A DNA stretch of 37,340 bases from Treponema sp. (GTDB lineage: Bacteria > Spirochaetota > Spirochaetia > Treponematales > Treponemataceae), in assembly GCA_017470085.1 (NCBI GenBank), contig JAFUFE010000001.1, positions 1 to 37,340 of the forward strand, read 5' to 3'. The notes beneath the pieces are model-generated. The model worked only from the letters and a program-made list of their open reading frames with translations. It searched no databases and was not told where the DNA came from. Positions 16,410 to 26,261 of this stretch are shown here, piece by piece. Within the stretch, counting starts at the first letter, position 1. Each line of letters opens with the position of its first letter. Both the position numbers and the translations under genes were made by a program.

Positions 16410-17045
16410 ATGGGAAAAAACATAACCGCAGATAAAGAAGCGGTAAAAGATATGACCGTCAATAAACGGCTTGCATTAATAAGCGCATTCAGCGCACTGG
16501 TTGTGGTGCTCGGCGCCACACGGCTTGGTTTTATTTCGTTGAGTCCGACTGTCTCACTCACGATAATTCACATTCCGGTAATTCTCGCGGCATTTCTGGC
16601 AGGAGTGCCCGGTGGACTTGTTACCGGTGCGGCATTTGGCATTTTCAGTCTGATTCAAGCAGCGATGAGCCCGGCCGGCGCGCTTGGTTTATTTTTTGTC
16701 AATCCACTTGTTTCTATTGTGCCGCGCATGTTGTTCGGTGCCGCAGCTGGCGGGCTGTACAAACTGTGTCTGCTCGTTCCGCATTTGCCGAGAACGGTTG
16801 CCGCGACGGTTGCAGCCTTTATTTCAAGTGCAGTTCATACCTGTCTGGTGATCGGGGCAATCTATCTTTTTTACTATAATGATGGATTTGCCGCGATGGG
16901 AAATCGCGGGTACGGGTTGGCGCTGGTGCTTTTGTTGCCACACGCGGGACTGGAGGCAGCAGCAGCGGCCGTTGTGTGCGGCGTCGTGATCGGAACGATT
17001 ACGCTTTCAGGCAAAAAGCGGTCAAAGCTTTCTGAAGAAAAATGA
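16410..17045 (+). CDS. ECF transporter substrate-binding (S) component
   Basis: A 211-aa integral membrane protein with about six hydrophobic helices. The pattern TIIHIPVILAAFLAGVPGG, GAAFGIFSLIQA and FFVNPLVSIVPRMLFG is typical of S components of energy-coupling factor vitamin transporters. It would need shared EcfA/EcfA'/EcfT proteins encoded elsewhere. Proximity to the rib genes hints at riboflavin, but the sequence does not clearly resemble RibU and the substrate stays open. Two AAGGAG copies precede the ATG, the nearer ending at 16401. The trkA gene starts 24 nt after its stop, so the three genes may be cotranscribed. Confidence 0.85.
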   Translation: MGKNITADKEAVKDMTVNKRLALISAFSALVVVLGATRLGFISLSPTVSLTIIHIPVILAAFLAGVPGGLVTGAAFGIFSLIQAAMSPAGALGLFFVNPLVSIVPRMLFGAAAGGLYKLCLLVPHLPRTVAATVAAFISSAVHTCLVIGAIYLFYYNDGFAAMGNRGYGLALVLLLPHAGLEAAAAAVVCGVVIGTITLSGKKRSKLSEEK

Positions 17046-17069
17046 CGGAGACACGGCGGGTTTAACAGC

Positions 17070-18512
17070 ATGCGGCTTGTAATCGTCGGCGGGGGCTTTA
17101 CCGGTGTGCAACTGGCAAAGCTCCTGATTGCAGAAAAAAATTTGGTTACGCTCATCGATAATGATGAAGATATTGCTCGCCATGCATCAAATCAGCTTGA
17201 CTGCACGGTGATGCAGGCGGATGGCAACAAGCTGGAAACGCTTGAAGATGCCGGTATTGCACAAGCGGATGTGCTGATCTGTGTGACGAGTAGCGATGAA
17301 GTCAACATGATTACGTGTTCGCTTGTCGATGCCGTGTATCCGCATATTTTAAAAATTGCGCGCGTGCGAAACTATGCGTACTATGTAAATACGGCCGCCG
17401 CACGTAAGGCACACGAAGAAACGTTCAGTGGTGACCGACGCCCGCTCTACGGCATCGACCATATGCTGCATCCCGATGTGGAAGCGGCAGACGTCATTGT
17501 GCAGGCGGTACAGAACGGTTCCGTGAGCGATGTGCTGACTTTTGATGACACTGACTTGCAGTTGACGCGTATGACGATTGCGGCAGGCAGCGCGCTTTGC
17601 GGTCAGCAGTTAAAGAATATCCGTTCGCTAACAGAACATTCATTTTTAATTGCTTATGTTGAAGAGGACGGAAAAACAGCGCTGCCGAGCGGTGATACTG
17701 AATTGAAAGCGGGAGCCAGTATCGGGATGCTTGCGTGTCGCGATGATATTCCCGCCTTGCTTGCGCTCTGTGGCTCAAAACAAAAAGCAGCGCGGCGTAT
17801 CGTCGTGGTGGGTGCAGGAAAAATCGGCACCATCGTTTCAGAAAAATTGATTCAACAAAAATCCGCCTCATTCATTACGAAATTGCTCGGCGGCAGGACG
17901 ACACGCTATGCACAGGAGTTTGCCATCATCGACAGCGATGAAAAACTGGCAAAGGCCGCGTCTGAAAACTTTCCGACCGCGCATGTGTATCACGCAGATG
18001 CAACTGATGAATCGTTTCTGCGAGAAGAAGACATTGTTTCGTACGATTTAGCAATCTGTGTAACGCATAATCACGAAATGAATATGGTGCTTGGCGCATA
18101 TCTTGAGTCGCTCGGCGTTAAGCAAACCATCAGTCTGGTGAACAATTCGGCGTTCGTATTGATTGCCCGAAAACTCGGTATCGACGTGCCCGTTCCTTTT
18201 CGCGATGTGGTTGTCGACTCGATTATGAGCCATTTGCGCGGCAAGTCGGTAAAAGGGGTGCATACGCTCAACACCGGCGATATGGAAATCATTGAATGCG
18301 TGCTGCCGGAAGAGTCTCCAGTTATCGGAAAAACGCTTCGGCACATTGCGAATCCCGGCGAATTTTTAGTGCTTATGTTGAAACGCTCCGATGCCGATTC
18401 GTATCAAATTCCTGTTGGAGATACGACGCTCGCCGCAGGTGACCAACTTGTTTTGATTACGCATGTGACGGATGATACAAAGATACTCGCGTATTTCGGC
18501 AGCTCACAATAA
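17070..18512 (+). CDS. trkA: Trk potassium uptake system, NAD-binding subunit TrkA
   Basis: A 480-aa peripheral membrane regulator of TrkH, with two RCK_N/RCK_C units. The first nucleotide-binding motif is VIVGGGFTGVQLAK at the N-terminus, with the acidic strand end LIDND. The second is VVVGAGKIGTIVSEK near residue 247. RCK_C domains (about 145-225 and 395-475) follow each. Full length for the two-unit form. GGAG at 17047-17050 is too distant for a good ribosome binding site; coupling to the preceding gene is possible. Confidence 0.94.
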   Translation: MRLVIVGGGFTGVQLAKLLIAEKNLVTLIDNDEDIARHASNQLDCTVMQADGNKLETLEDAGIAQADVLICVTSSDEVNMITCSLVDAVYPHILKIARVRNYAYYVNTAAARKAHEETFSGDRRPLYGIDHMLHPDVEAADVIVQAVQNGSVSDVLTFDDTDLQLTRMTIAAGSALCGQQLKNIRSLTEHSFLIAYVEEDGKTALPSGDTELKAGASIGMLACRDDIPALLALCGSKQKAARRIVVVGAGKIGTIVSEKLIQQKSASFITKLLGGRTTRYAQEFAIIDSDEKLAKAASENFPTAHVYHADATDESFLREEDIVSYDLAICVTHNHEMNMVLGAYLESLGVKQTISLVNNSAFVLIARKLGIDVPVPFRDVVVDSIMSHLRGKSVKGVHTLNTGDMEIIECVLPEESPVIGKTLRHIANPGEFLVLMLKRSDADSYQIPVGDTTLAAGDQLVLITHVTDDTKILAYFGSSQ

Positions 18513-18535
18513 CAGCAAAACGGCGGAGTGAGTGA

Positions 18536-19981
18536 ATGGCGGTAACATCATTTTTGCGCATTATTTCAATAATTGGTGCAATCGTCGGAGGCACGTTTCT
18601 GCTTCCGATTGGTGTGGGTGTGGCCTACCACGAGTATGCTGTATTGCCGGCGTTTATTGTTCCTATGGTGATAAGCTGGCTGTGCGCAGCGATTATTTTT
18701 TTATTGTGGCGAAAACAGAAAATTACGATTTCTCTGCGCGGTGCATTTGTTGTTGTTGCAGGCGCATGGATTTTTGTCAGTGCATTCGGGGCAGTGCCCC
18801 TTTTTTTGAGCGGTGCGATTCCTGATGGCACGGATGCATTTTTTGAAAGTGTGAGCGGCATCTCTACTACTGGCGCAACGATAGTCGGTGACATTGAATC
18901 GCTTCCGGTGTGTATCAACCTCTGGCGTTGTGAATTGAACTGGCTCGGTGGTATGGGGATTGTTGCATTGACGGTGGCGTTGTTGCCGCTGTTGGGCGTG
19001 GGGGGATTTCAGCTCATCAAAGCGGAAACAACCGGCCCTGAAAAAGGAAAGATTACTCCGACCATTGCAGCAACCGCAAAAACGTTATGGTTTATATATA
19101 TAATTTTTACTGTGGTACAGACTGTCTTGCTCATGATATGTGGTATGAGTTTTGTTGATGCAATCAGCCATGCGTTTTCCTCGCTCGGTACCGGCGGTTT
19201 TTCAACGAAAAACGCAAGCCTCGGAGCGTTTCATTCTACTGCGATTAACGTAATCTGTGCAGTATTCATGATTTTGGCTGGAATGAATTTCAGCCTGTAC
19301 TATTATATGGTGCGCGGAAAATTTTCTGAAGTTTGGCACAATTCAGAGTTGAGGGCATATATCGGTATTCTGTGCGTAATGATAACTGCAACGACAGCGG
19401 CAATTATTCCCCAGTATACAAATTTCCGATCCGCATTTCACGATGCGTTGTTTCATGTAACGTCGATTCTAACGACAACAGGACTGACAACGGTCAATTA
19501 TGAACAGTGGGCTCCTGCGGCACGATTTTTGTTGTTCCTTTTGTATTTTTTGGGTGGCTGTTCCGGTTCAACAGCAGGAGGGGTAAAAATCATTCGGTGG
19601 GTTGTCCTCCGCAAACAGGTGCACAACGAAACGGAGCGCATGCTTCATCCACATGGAGTATTCAGCATCCGCTTAAATCAACACGTTGGCAGAAAAGACA
19701 TTGTATTCAGCGTTGCATCTTTTTTTGCTCTGTATATTTTTCTTGTCCTTATCACTGCTTGTGTCGGGACATTCGGAAACCTTGATCCGCTGACGGCGTT
19801 AACCGGTGCGCTTGCCATGGTGGGAAATGTTGGTCCGGGATTCGGTCACCTTGGGCCTGCGTATCACTATGGATTTCTACCCGCATTTGTTAAATGGTGG
19901 TATTGTTTTGCAATGCTTGCGGGTAGACTGGAGCTCTATACGATGTTGATTTTTTTTATGCCAGCGTTTTGGAAAAAATAA
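18536..19981 (+). CDS. trkH: Trk potassium uptake channel subunit TrkH
   Basis: A 481-aa polytopic membrane protein forming the potassium pathway. The four pore loops can be followed: SGISTTGATIV, SLGTGGFST, STILTTTGLTTV and GNVGPGFGHLGP, each with the conserved filter glycine. GGCSGSTAGGVKIIRW lies between the third and fourth. GGAG at 18525-18528 is 7 nt before the ATG, and the gene lies 23 nt after trkA. The pair forms an operon in which TrkA gates TrkH in response to nucleotides. Confidence 0.95.
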   Translation: MAVTSFLRIISIIGAIVGGTFLLPIGVGVAYHEYAVLPAFIVPMVISWLCAAIIFLLWRKQKITISLRGAFVVVAGAWIFVSAFGAVPLFLSGAIPDGTDAFFESVSGISTTGATIVGDIESLPVCINLWRCELNWLGGMGIVALTVALLPLLGVGGFQLIKAETTGPEKGKITPTIAATAKTLWFIYIIFTVVQTVLLMICGMSFVDAISHAFSSLGTGGFSTKNASLGAFHSTAINVICAVFMILAGMNFSLYYYMVRGKFSEVWHNSELRAYIGILCVMITATTAAIIPQYTNFRSAFHDALFHVTSILTTTGLTTVNYEQWAPAARFLLFLLYFLGGCSGSTAGGVKIIRWVVLRKQVHNETERMLHPHGVFSIRLNQHVGRKDIVFSVASFFALYIFLVLITACVGTFGNLDPLTALTGALAMVGNVGPGFGHLGPAYHYGFLPAFVKWWYCFAMLAGRLELYTMLIFFMPAFWKK

Positions 19982-20063
19982 CGGTACCGCAAGTGCCCAA
20001 GGCTTTATGATTATCATCGGCGCTTTTTGGCTGCATCGGCGGTACTCGTGGGTTCTAACAGCA

Positions 20064-20097
20064 GGTGCCCACGATAAACCGTTTGCTGGTGGGCACC
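20064..20097. repeat. Hairpin between convergent trkH and chemoreceptor genes
   Basis: Perfect 9-bp arms GGTGCCCAC (20064-20072) and GTGGGCACC (20089-20097) around a 16-nt loop. It lies between convergent genes, where a bidirectional terminator is expected, but no T-run follows on either strand. Confidence 0.5.
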
Positions 20098-20168
20098 ACA
20101 CTGTTGGTAAAAAGTCAAGTTGATACGGTAGCTAAAGATGCCGTTGCGGTTCTTTTGCCTTCTCGGTA

Positions 20169-22295
20169 TTACGTTTTGAATTTGTATACTTCATTCGTCA
20201 GGCTTTCAATATTTGCTTTGTTGTTTTTTGTAATGGCATTTATCTCCTGTGCGGCTTCACTGATTTTTTCTGCTCCAACTGCCATCTCATTCATACTTTT
20301 GGTGATAACACGTGTCAGCGATTCAAGTTTCTGCATTTCTTGTGCAACAGCTTCTCCGCTGTTCAGCATTTTTACGGAACCATCGCGCACTGCTACCGTT
20401 ACAGAATTGATATCGTGAATGGCATTGAGCACTTCTTTGCTGCCGTTTTCCTGTTCATGCATGGCATAGGTAATGTTTGCACTCATTGCTTTTACGTCTT
20501 CTGCAAGGGCAAAAATAGAATTAAACTGCTCCTCAACGCTTTTTGACGATTCGGAAAGTGTTTTTATTTCTTGTGAAAACGCCTCAAGCGTTGCTGTGAT
20601 GGTTTTCCCCTGTGCACCCGCTTCTTCCGCGAGTTTTCTGATTTCATCGGCAACGACGGCAAACCCTTTGCCGGCTTCGCCTGCGTGTGCTGCTTCTATT
20701 GCAGCATTCATGGCGAGCAGGTTTGTTTGCGCCGCAATGTGCTGAATCACATCAGATGCTTCTAAAAGACTGCCTGATTCTTCTGTCAGTTTCCCTGCGA
20801 TACTCTGCGACGCGGCCAGTGTCTCTTTGCCGTTTACGGTCGCTTTGGCGAGTTCTTGAATTTTTTTGTCATTTGTGTTCAGCAGAGAAACCATAGAAGT
20901 GATGTTAGCCGTCATTTCTTCTATTGAAGATGATGACTGTATCACGCTTGTCGCTTGGCTGTCGATGCTTTCCGCAAGCTGCCTGCTCGTTTCGATAACG
21001 TCTTTGATAGTCGTTGCGGTAGTCTCTACGCTCTCTGCCTGTTGTATAGCATGGTGCTTTACATCGTTAATATTTATATTGATGCGGTCAACAGCGTCTA
21101 CCGTATCTTCCATGTTCAATGAAAGATTTTCGCCAATCTCTTTGAGCTGGGCAGTGTTTCCGCCGATAGATTTTATAGTGGAGGCGATTTTAATTATCGT
21201 TTTGTTAAAATTATGCGATATTTCCCCAATTTCATCGCTGCTGGTTACCGGAATCCGTGCCGTTAAATCGCCATCTGCACTTGCAATATTGTACAGTGCA
21301 TCCGATGTTGTCTTCAGCTGCGTTGTCATTTTTCCGGTGATGTGCAACAGCAGGATGATAACGGCAATGAACAGTATCAGTATAACCGGTATGAGTATGC
21401 GCGCAATTTGAATAGTTGCTCTATCAAAATATGATTTTGGAATTATAATACCAAGCGTCCAATTGGGGGAGTTGGGAATTGGTGTATAAATCATGTAAAA
21501 ATTTTTGCCATCGTATGTAAACGGTTTTATATTTTCAATGCCTGAAAGCATGTCATTGCCAATCGCCGTCATGCCGGTCCAGCCGCGCGTGTCAAGTTCG
21601 TGAATATTTTCTTTCATAACTTTATCCACATCAGGATGCGCAACGAATATGCCGTTACTGTCAACGATGACGCCGTACCCTTCGTCGCCGATGTTTATCT
21701 TTTCAGCGATGTCCGATATAGACGCACCGTCGATTCCCGCCGCTATAATAGCCCGATTTTGCCCGCGGGAATCCGGAATGCCGTGTCCTACAATGATGAG
21801 CGCATTATTAGTGGTAGCGCCTTTGAACGGGTCTGTCGTAAATTTCGGGCGATTTTCTTGCATCAATGGCGGGAAGTAAGGAAGATTCGTTGCATCAAGC
21901 CATCGGTTCATAGATGTCCATCCCCTGCCGTTTGCTTGAATATAGGCAAAAAAGAGATAGCGTGAATCGTTTACTTTTTGATACGCATCGATGAGCAACG
22001 GCTGAATCCTATCCCAATTATCGGATTGTATTTCGGTGGTCTGTGCTAACGCGCGGAGAACAGTATCTGTGCCGGTCAGCCATTCGCCGATTTCCAATGC
22101 TTTCCCGCGCCCGATTGACACGATATTTTCCATTTCGCTTTTGCTTACCACGGTGTGTACGGTTAGTTGCAGCAGTATCAGAATAATGGCCAGAACAACT
22201 GATAGAGCAATAAGAATCAGCGCGCGGAATTTAAAGGCAACAGACATTTTCCGTTGAAAGGTTTCGGTATCATTTTGTTCAGATTGTTCTCGCAT
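20169..22295 (-). CDS. Methyl-accepting chemotaxis protein with dCache-like sensor
   Basis: A 708-aa chemoreceptor. TM1 is at about residues 25-47. The periplasmic domain (50-290) shows a double-Cache pattern with [31 protein letters not shown] and [24 protein letters not shown]2 is at 298-320, then HAMP (about 320-372) and the signalling coiled coil with tip [21 protein letters not shown] place the start at 22295 because GAGGAG (minus strand, 22301-22306) lies 5 nt upstream. A frame reaching back to 22550 would add 85 AT-rich, unlike residues. Double-Cache sensors often bind amino acids or other small metabolites, but no specific ligand motif was verified. Confidence 0.92.
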   Translation of the reverse strand: MREQSEQNDTETFQRKMSVAFKFRALILIALSVVLAIILILLQLTVHTVVSKSEMENIVSIGRGKALEIGEWLTGTDTVLRALAQTTEIQSDNWDRIQPLLIDAYQKVNDSRYLFFAYIQANGRGWTSMNRWLDATNLPYFPPLMQENRPKFTTDPFKGATTNNALIIVGHGIPDSRGQNRAIIAAGIDGASISDIAEKINIGDEGYGVIVDSNGIFVAHPDVDKVMKENIHELDTRGWTGMTAIGNDMLSGIENIKPFTYDGKNFYMIYTPIPNSPNWTLGIIIPKSYFDRATIQIARILIPVILILFIAVIILLLHITGKMTTQLKTTSDALYNIASADGDLTARIPVTSSDEIGEISHNFNKTIIKIASTIKSIGGNTAQLKEIGENLSLNMEDTVDAVDRINININDVKHHAIQQAESVETTATTIKDVIETSRQLAESIDSQATSVIQSSSSIEEMTANITSMVSLLNTNDKKIQELAKATVNGKETLAASQSIAGKLTEESGSLLEASDVIQHIAAQTNLLAMNAAIEAAHAGEAGKGFAVVADEIRKLAEEAGAQGKTITATLEAFSQEIKTLSESSKSVEEQFNSIFALAEDVKAMSANITYAMHEQENGSKEVLNAIHDINSVTVAVRDGSVKMLNSGEAVAQEMQKLESLTRVITKSMNEMAVGAEKISEAAQEINAITKNNKANIESLTNEVYKFKT

Positions 22296-22323
22296 GACTT
22301 CTCCTCTTTGTATATTTTTGTAT

Positions 22324-22353
22324 ATTCTAGCATAAAATGTTATAAAAAGACAA
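22324..22353 (-). promoter_or_regulatory. Sigma70-like promoter of the minus-strand chemoreceptor
   Basis: On the minus strand, TTGTCT (22348-22353) and TAGAAT (22324-22329) are separated by 18 bp. This leaves a short leader before the GAGGAG ribosome binding site. The surrounding DNA is strongly AT-rich, so chance matches are possible. Confidence 0.45.
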
Positions 22354-22544
22354 TAAATTTTTAAGGAAAATTGTATTATCTTGTATAGTATATATAATTT
22401 TTTGTAAAAAATGGTATAAAAATTGTAAGACACCTTTTTAAAACTGTCGCTTTCTGAAAATCTGCTTGCTTTACCGGTGCGCCGCTTAAACGGTTGCGAC
22501 ACGGGAATCCTTGCAGGTATATTTGACACGGCGCGGTCACCGTA

Positions 22545-22573
22545 TTGCATAATCTGTCGTAAAAATTTATTAT
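22545..22573 (+). promoter_or_regulatory. Promoter of the 180-aa gene and proABC, predicted leaderless
   Basis: TTGCAT (22545-22550), a 17-bp spacer and TATTAT (22568-22573) end 6 nt before the ATG at 22580. No Shine-Dalgarno sequence is present. An alternative TTGACA at 22523-22528 with CATAAT at 22548-22553 has a long 19-bp spacer and would give a leader of about 20 nt, also without a ribosome binding site. Confidence 0.5.
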
Positions 22574-22579
22574 AGATAT

Positions 22580-23122
22580 ATGTCGAATGAAGAATGGAAA
22601 ACGCTCGTAACGGAATTTATCGATACAAAAACAATAAACGCATTAGATACATTTATTGCTGCCGATGACAGCGCCGCATGTAGCAGTCAAACCGATGTGA
22701 TTGCCCGTGTGTTTGGTGCAACGGATACATCATTTTTACAGTCAGGCAGTGAACAAGAACAAAAATTGATACAGAGTTTTAAAAATAATCTGTCGCTGCT
22801 GGTTGAAAAAACATGGGTGGAAAAATCTGATATTGAATTGAAAGAACATGTACTCTACCAAGTGGGACAGTTCTACAACAATGCCAGCTGCACATGGAAA
22901 GATTCGTACGTGCCGTTCCTCGACATGATCAACAAGGCTGTGCAGCTTATGTTTGGACAGCAGCCGCATTCCGAGCAGTTCAATGCCTGGGCATTCCGTA
23001 TAGATCCGGAGTTCGGTATTTTTTGGTGGTACATATCAAGCTTACCGCACGATGCAGTGTGGTCTGAAGAAAAATGCCGTATCGCAATACTGCTCGGTAT
23101 GTACTTCTTGGCAAATTATTGA
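22580..23122 (+). CDS. Conserved-looking protein of unknown function, first gene before proABC
   Basis: A 180-aa soluble protein that I do not recognise. It has no signal peptide or membrane helix. The N-terminal half is helical and acidic. The C-terminal half is rich in Trp, Phe and Tyr ([20 protein letters not shown]) and ends in a hydrophobic helix. It lies 35 nt before proA on the same strand and probably shares its transcript. The ATG lacks a Shine-Dalgarno sequence and sits 7 nt beyond a -10-like box. Codon use resembles the neighbours. A role in proline synthesis is not implied by position alone. Confidence 0.75.
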   Translation: MSNEEWKTLVTEFIDTKTINALDTFIAADDSAACSSQTDVIARVFGATDTSFLQSGSEQEQKLIQSFKNNLSLLVEKTWVEKSDIELKEHVLYQVGQFYNNASCTWKDSYVPFLDMINKAVQLMFGQQPHSEQFNAWAFRIDPEFGIFWWYISSLPHDAVWSEEKCRIAILLGMYFLANY

Positions 23123-23157
23123 CGTGGTGTTTGAGCACCCTGACCGAGGCGATACCG

Positions 23158-24420
23158 ATGAATGCAATTGACGGAGCGTGCTACACGTTGCGCGCTGCAG
23201 CACGCCGGTTAGCGCATCAGACTGCAGCACAGAAAAATCGTGCGCTTGCCTTAGTTGCTGACTCTTTGAATGCATCCCGCACACATATACTTGCCGCAAA
23301 CAGCGAAGACGCATCCCGTGCGCGGGCAAGCGGTATGACCGATGCGCTTGTTGAGCGGCTGCTGCTGTCCAACGAAAAAATCGACAGCATACTCTCTGGG
23401 ATTCACGTCGTCAGAAATCATGCAGACCCGATTGGAGAAGAGGTTGCCGGCTGGCGACTCCCGAATGGTATGCAGGTTAGGCAGGTGCGTGTGCCGCTCG
23501 GCGTTGTAGCGATTATCTACGAATCGCGTCCGAATGTGACGGTAGACGCATTCGCGCTTGCCTATAAAAGCGGAAATGCAATTTTGTTGCGCGGCTCATT
23601 GTCTGCGATTCATACAAACCGTGCACTCGTATCCGCCATTACGACGGGATTGCAGGCCGCCGGAGCAGACGGCATAGTTGATGCGCTTTCGCTTTTGGAT
23701 TCGGCATCGCACGATGACGTTCATGCCATACTGTATGCGGTAGGAAAAATCGATGTTGTCCTGCCGCGGGGCGGGAAAAATCTTATCGATCGTGTTGTGC
23801 GTGAATCGCGCATTCCGGTCATTGAAACGGGGAGCGGGGTGTGCCATGTCTACGTCGATGAAGGGGCGGACATAACCATGGCGGTCGCTATTGCAGAAAA
23901 CGCCAAGATACAGCGTCCCGGTGCGTGCAACGCCATAGAAGCGATTCTTGTGCACAAAAGCAGCGCAGCGCGTTTTTTGCCGGCGCTCGCGGAACGATTC
24001 GGCGGGCGAGTTGAACTACGTGCAGACGAATACTGCTTGCCGTTGTTGCAAGCAGCAGGGAGCGGTGTCGTGCAAGCGGCAGCTCCGGATGATTACGGCG
24101 CCGAATTCCTTGATTACGTCTGCGTGGTCTGTGCCGTTGATTCCATTGCCGCAGCAATCGATTACATCAATACGCACAACACACAACACTCTGAATGCAT
24201 TGTGACGAACAACTACGCGCATGCACGGCTGTTTCAGGAACAAGTGGACGCCGCTTGTGTATATGTAAACAGCTCCACGCGGTTTACCGACGGGGGAGAA
24301 TTCGGTTTTGGTGCAGAGCTCGGTATCAGCACGCAGAAACTGCATGCGCGTGGTCCTATGGGAATGACGGCACTGACAACAACAAAATACCTTATCACCG
24401 GGGAAGGACAGATACGATGA
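23158..24420 (+). CDS. proA: Gamma-glutamyl phosphate reductase
   Basis: A 420-aa enzyme that reduces gamma-glutamyl phosphate to glutamate semialdehyde with NADPH, the second step of proline synthesis. Aldehyde-dehydrogenase-fold motifs are clear: RVPLGVVAIIYESRPNVTVDA (about 111-131), VLPRGGKNLI, and the catalytic cysteine C257 in QRPGACNAIEA. GGEFGFGAELGISTQKLHARGPMG near the end is also characteristic. I choose ATG 23158 (GAGG at 23146-23149) over an in-frame start at 23074, which would overlap the preceding gene. The stop overlaps the start of proB (ATGA at 24417-24420). Confidence 0.95.
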   Translation: MNAIDGACYTLRAAARRLAHQTAAQKNRALALVADSLNASRTHILAANSEDASRARASGMTDALVERLLLSNEKIDSILSGIHVVRNHADPIGEEVAGWRLPNGMQVRQVRVPLGVVAIIYESRPNVTVDAFALAYKSGNAILLRGSLSAIHTNRALVSAITTGLQAAGADGIVDALSLLDSASHDDVHAILYAVGKIDVVLPRGGKNLIDRVVRESRIPVIETGSGVCHVYVDEGADITMAVAIAENAKIQRPGACNAIEAILVHKSSAARFLPALAERFGGRVELRADEYCLPLLQAAGSGVVQAAAPDDYGAEFLDYVCVVCAVDSIAAAIDYINTHNTQHSECIVTNNYAHARLFQEQVDAACVYVNSSTRFTDGGEFGFGAELGISTQKLHARGPMGMTALTTTKYLITGEGQIR

Positions 24421-25295
24421 GCGCGCGCACCTGCGGTACTCTTCAGCACAAAGCGACTGCTGCGAACAGCATTACAATTGCAAAAATCGTACAGCGTGCA
24501 CGAAAGATTGTGATTAAAATCGGCAGCAATACGCTTGCTCGTCCTGACGGTACGCCGAACATCTGTTTTATGCAGCACATTGCGGAACAGTGCGCTGCGT
24601 TTATGAATGCCGGCAAACAGATTGTGCTTGTTTCATCGGGAGCGCAGATCAGCGGATTGGCAGCTATACAGGATTGGGCAAAAAAACGCGACGTGCACTA
24701 TCGACAGGCGCTCTGCGCTATCGGCCAGGTGGAGCTGATGAACCAGTGGCGAAAAGCGTTCAGCGAACGGCAGCTGCATATTGGACAGTTGCTGCTTACA
24801 AAAGATGATTTTGAGGACGATCACCGTACGCTCAATATCCGCAACACACTGTTTACCTTGGTGGATGAAGGTGTTGTTCCGATTGTAAACGAAAACGATT
24901 CTGTTTCATTCGATGAGATTCGAATTGGTGATAACGACAATTTGAGTGCGCTCACGGCGATTCTCTGGAGCGCCGATCTGTTGATTTTGTTCAGCGATAT
25001 CGATGGGCTGTATACTGCCAATCCAAAGACTGAACAGAACGCGCGGCTCATTGAAACGGTTACTGATATAGCCGCGTTACGTAAAACAATTACCATTGGA
25101 GAAGCTAATCCGTTTGGAACGGGCGGCATTGAGACAAAGCTCCATGCGGCAGAAAAGGCAACGTCGTACGGCATCCCGCTATTACTTGCAAACGGGGGCA
25201 GGGAACGCGCGCTTGAATCGCTTGCGGCTGGCGATGCATGCGGCACACTTTTTTTGGCGGACGACACATCGTTGCTGCAAGACATTAGAAAATAA
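24417..25295 (+). CDS. proB: Glutamate 5-kinase, short form without PUA domain
   Basis: A 292-aa amino-acid kinase that phosphorylates glutamate, the committed step of proline synthesis. Motifs are IVIKIGSNTLAR near residue 31, LVSSGAQISG, VNENDSVSFDEIRIGDNDNLSALTA and LFSDIDGLYTANP, followed by FGTGGIETKLHAAEKA. The C-terminal PUA domain of the long E. coli form is absent, so this is the kinase-only type. The ATG overlaps the proA stop by 4 nt, implying translational coupling and fitting the known need for the two enzymes to cooperate in passing a labile intermediate. Confidence 0.95.
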   Translation: MSARTCGTLQHKATAANSITIAKIVQRARKIVIKIGSNTLARPDGTPNICFMQHIAEQCAAFMNAGKQIVLVSSGAQISGLAAIQDWAKKRDVHYRQALCAIGQVELMNQWRKAFSERQLHIGQLLLTKDDFEDDHRTLNIRNTLFTLVDEGVVPIVNENDSVSFDEIRIGDNDNLSALTAILWSADLLILFSDIDGLYTANPKTEQNARLIETVTDIAALRKTITIGEANPFGTGGIETKLHAAEKATSYGIPLLLANGGRERALESLAAGDACGTLFLADDTSLLQDIRK

Positions 25296-25308
25296 TGGAG
25301 GACACGCT

Positions 25309-26112
25309 ATGGATACAGCTGTGACGGTTGGTTGCATCGGTTGCGGATCGATGGGGAGCGCGCTGGTGCGGGCGTTTGTAAAAAAGATATCCGCGAACAC
25401 TATCACTGTCAGCGCCCGCCGTTACGAACATGCCCGTGCGCTTGCGGAAGAGACTGGCTGTCGTGCTGTACAAACGAATGCAGAAGTAGCTGCACGCTCT
25501 CGGTATCTTTTCCTTGCGGTAAAGCCAGCTGTTGTTGCCGATGTGCTGGCAGACATCAAGAACGATATTCCTGAACACCACGTCGTAATTTCACTGGCGG
25601 CGGGCGTGTCACTCGAACAGCTTCGGTCGCTGACGCATAATCCAGTTGTACGGATTATGCCGAATATGGCGGCGGTTGTTGCGGAGGGAATGACAGCGAT
25701 TTGTTTTAGTGATACACTGTCAGCAGATGATCGCGCGAATATTGTCGAGCTGCTTGCGGCCGCCGGAAAAACGGATGTAGTTGACGAACGGCTTTTTGAC
25801 TGTGTAACGGCGGTGAGCGGCTCGGGCATTGCGTATGTGTGCCTATTCATTGAAGCGCTCGCCGATGCGGCGGTACGTTACGGCATGACGCGGGCACAAG
25901 CCTATGCATATGCTGTAGAGACAGTACAAGGCACCGCGGAATTGCTACGACAGACAAAACGTCATCCGGCAGATTTAAAGGATGCGGTGTGTTCTCCCGG
26001 AGGCACCACGATTGCTGCCGTGGCAGCTTTGGAAAAAGCGGGATTTCGCGCAGCAATCGGTGATGCGGTCACCGCGGCGTATATTGCGTCAGGTGCGCCC
26101 CAAAAACAGTAG
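25309..26112 (+). CDS. proC: Pyrroline-5-carboxylate reductase
   Basis: A 267-aa enzyme that reduces pyrroline-5-carboxylate to proline with NAD(P)H. The N-terminal Rossmann motif is VGCIGCGSMGSALVRAF, and HNPVVRIMPNMAA follows. The C-terminal signature runs from SGSGIAYVCLFIEALADAA through DLKDAVCSPGGTTIAAV, with the family's typical GTT motif. GGAGG at 25297-25301 is 7 nt before ATG 25309; an in-frame start at 25096 lies inside proB and is rejected. Thirteen nt separate it from proB, completing a proA-proB-proC operon. Confidence 0.95.
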   Translation: MDTAVTVGCIGCGSMGSALVRAFVKKISANTITVSARRYEHARALAEETGCRAVQTNAEVAARSRYLFLAVKPAVVADVLADIKNDIPEHHVVISLAAGVSLEQLRSLTHNPVVRIMPNMAAVVAEGMTAICFSDTLSADDRANIVELLAAAGKTDVVDERLFDCVTAVSGSGIAYVCLFIEALADAAVRYGMTRAQAYAYAVETVQGTAELLRQTKRHPADLKDAVCSPGGTTIAAVAALEKAGFRAAIGDAVTAAYIASGAPQKQ

Positions 26113-26227
26113 AACGCGCGCGCGTGTTTATGGTATATGGCCTGCGTGCCGTGTACGGATATATGTGTGCGTCACCTCGTGTGCCGTTCATGTGAGGCTG
26201 CTCTATCGGGCTATAGAGTCCGGAGCG

Positions 26228-26233
26228 TATAAT
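26228..26233 (+). promoter_or_regulatory. Consensus -10 box of the lipoprotein gene
   Basis: A perfect TATAAT 18 nt before the GGAGG ribosome binding site. No good -35 is at the right distance. A small hairpin (CTCTAT/ATAGAG, 26201-26218) lies just upstream, over the expected -35 position. Confidence 0.4.
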
Positions 26234-26261
26234 ATCGTATCTTTTTATCAGGAGGATTACT

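Noticed and set aside
21627-21635. DnaA-box-like TTATCCACA
   Set aside because: A single copy inside the chemoreceptor coding sequence, with no cluster or AT-rich unwinding region; no origin is implied.
22296-22550. 85-residue N-terminal extension of the minus-strand chemoreceptor
   Set aside because: The extension lies in AT-rich promoter DNA, and a strong GAGGAG site marks the start at 22295.
26103-26220. Possible terminator after proC
   Set aside because: Small hairpins are present but no T-run follows, so it was not listed as a terminator.
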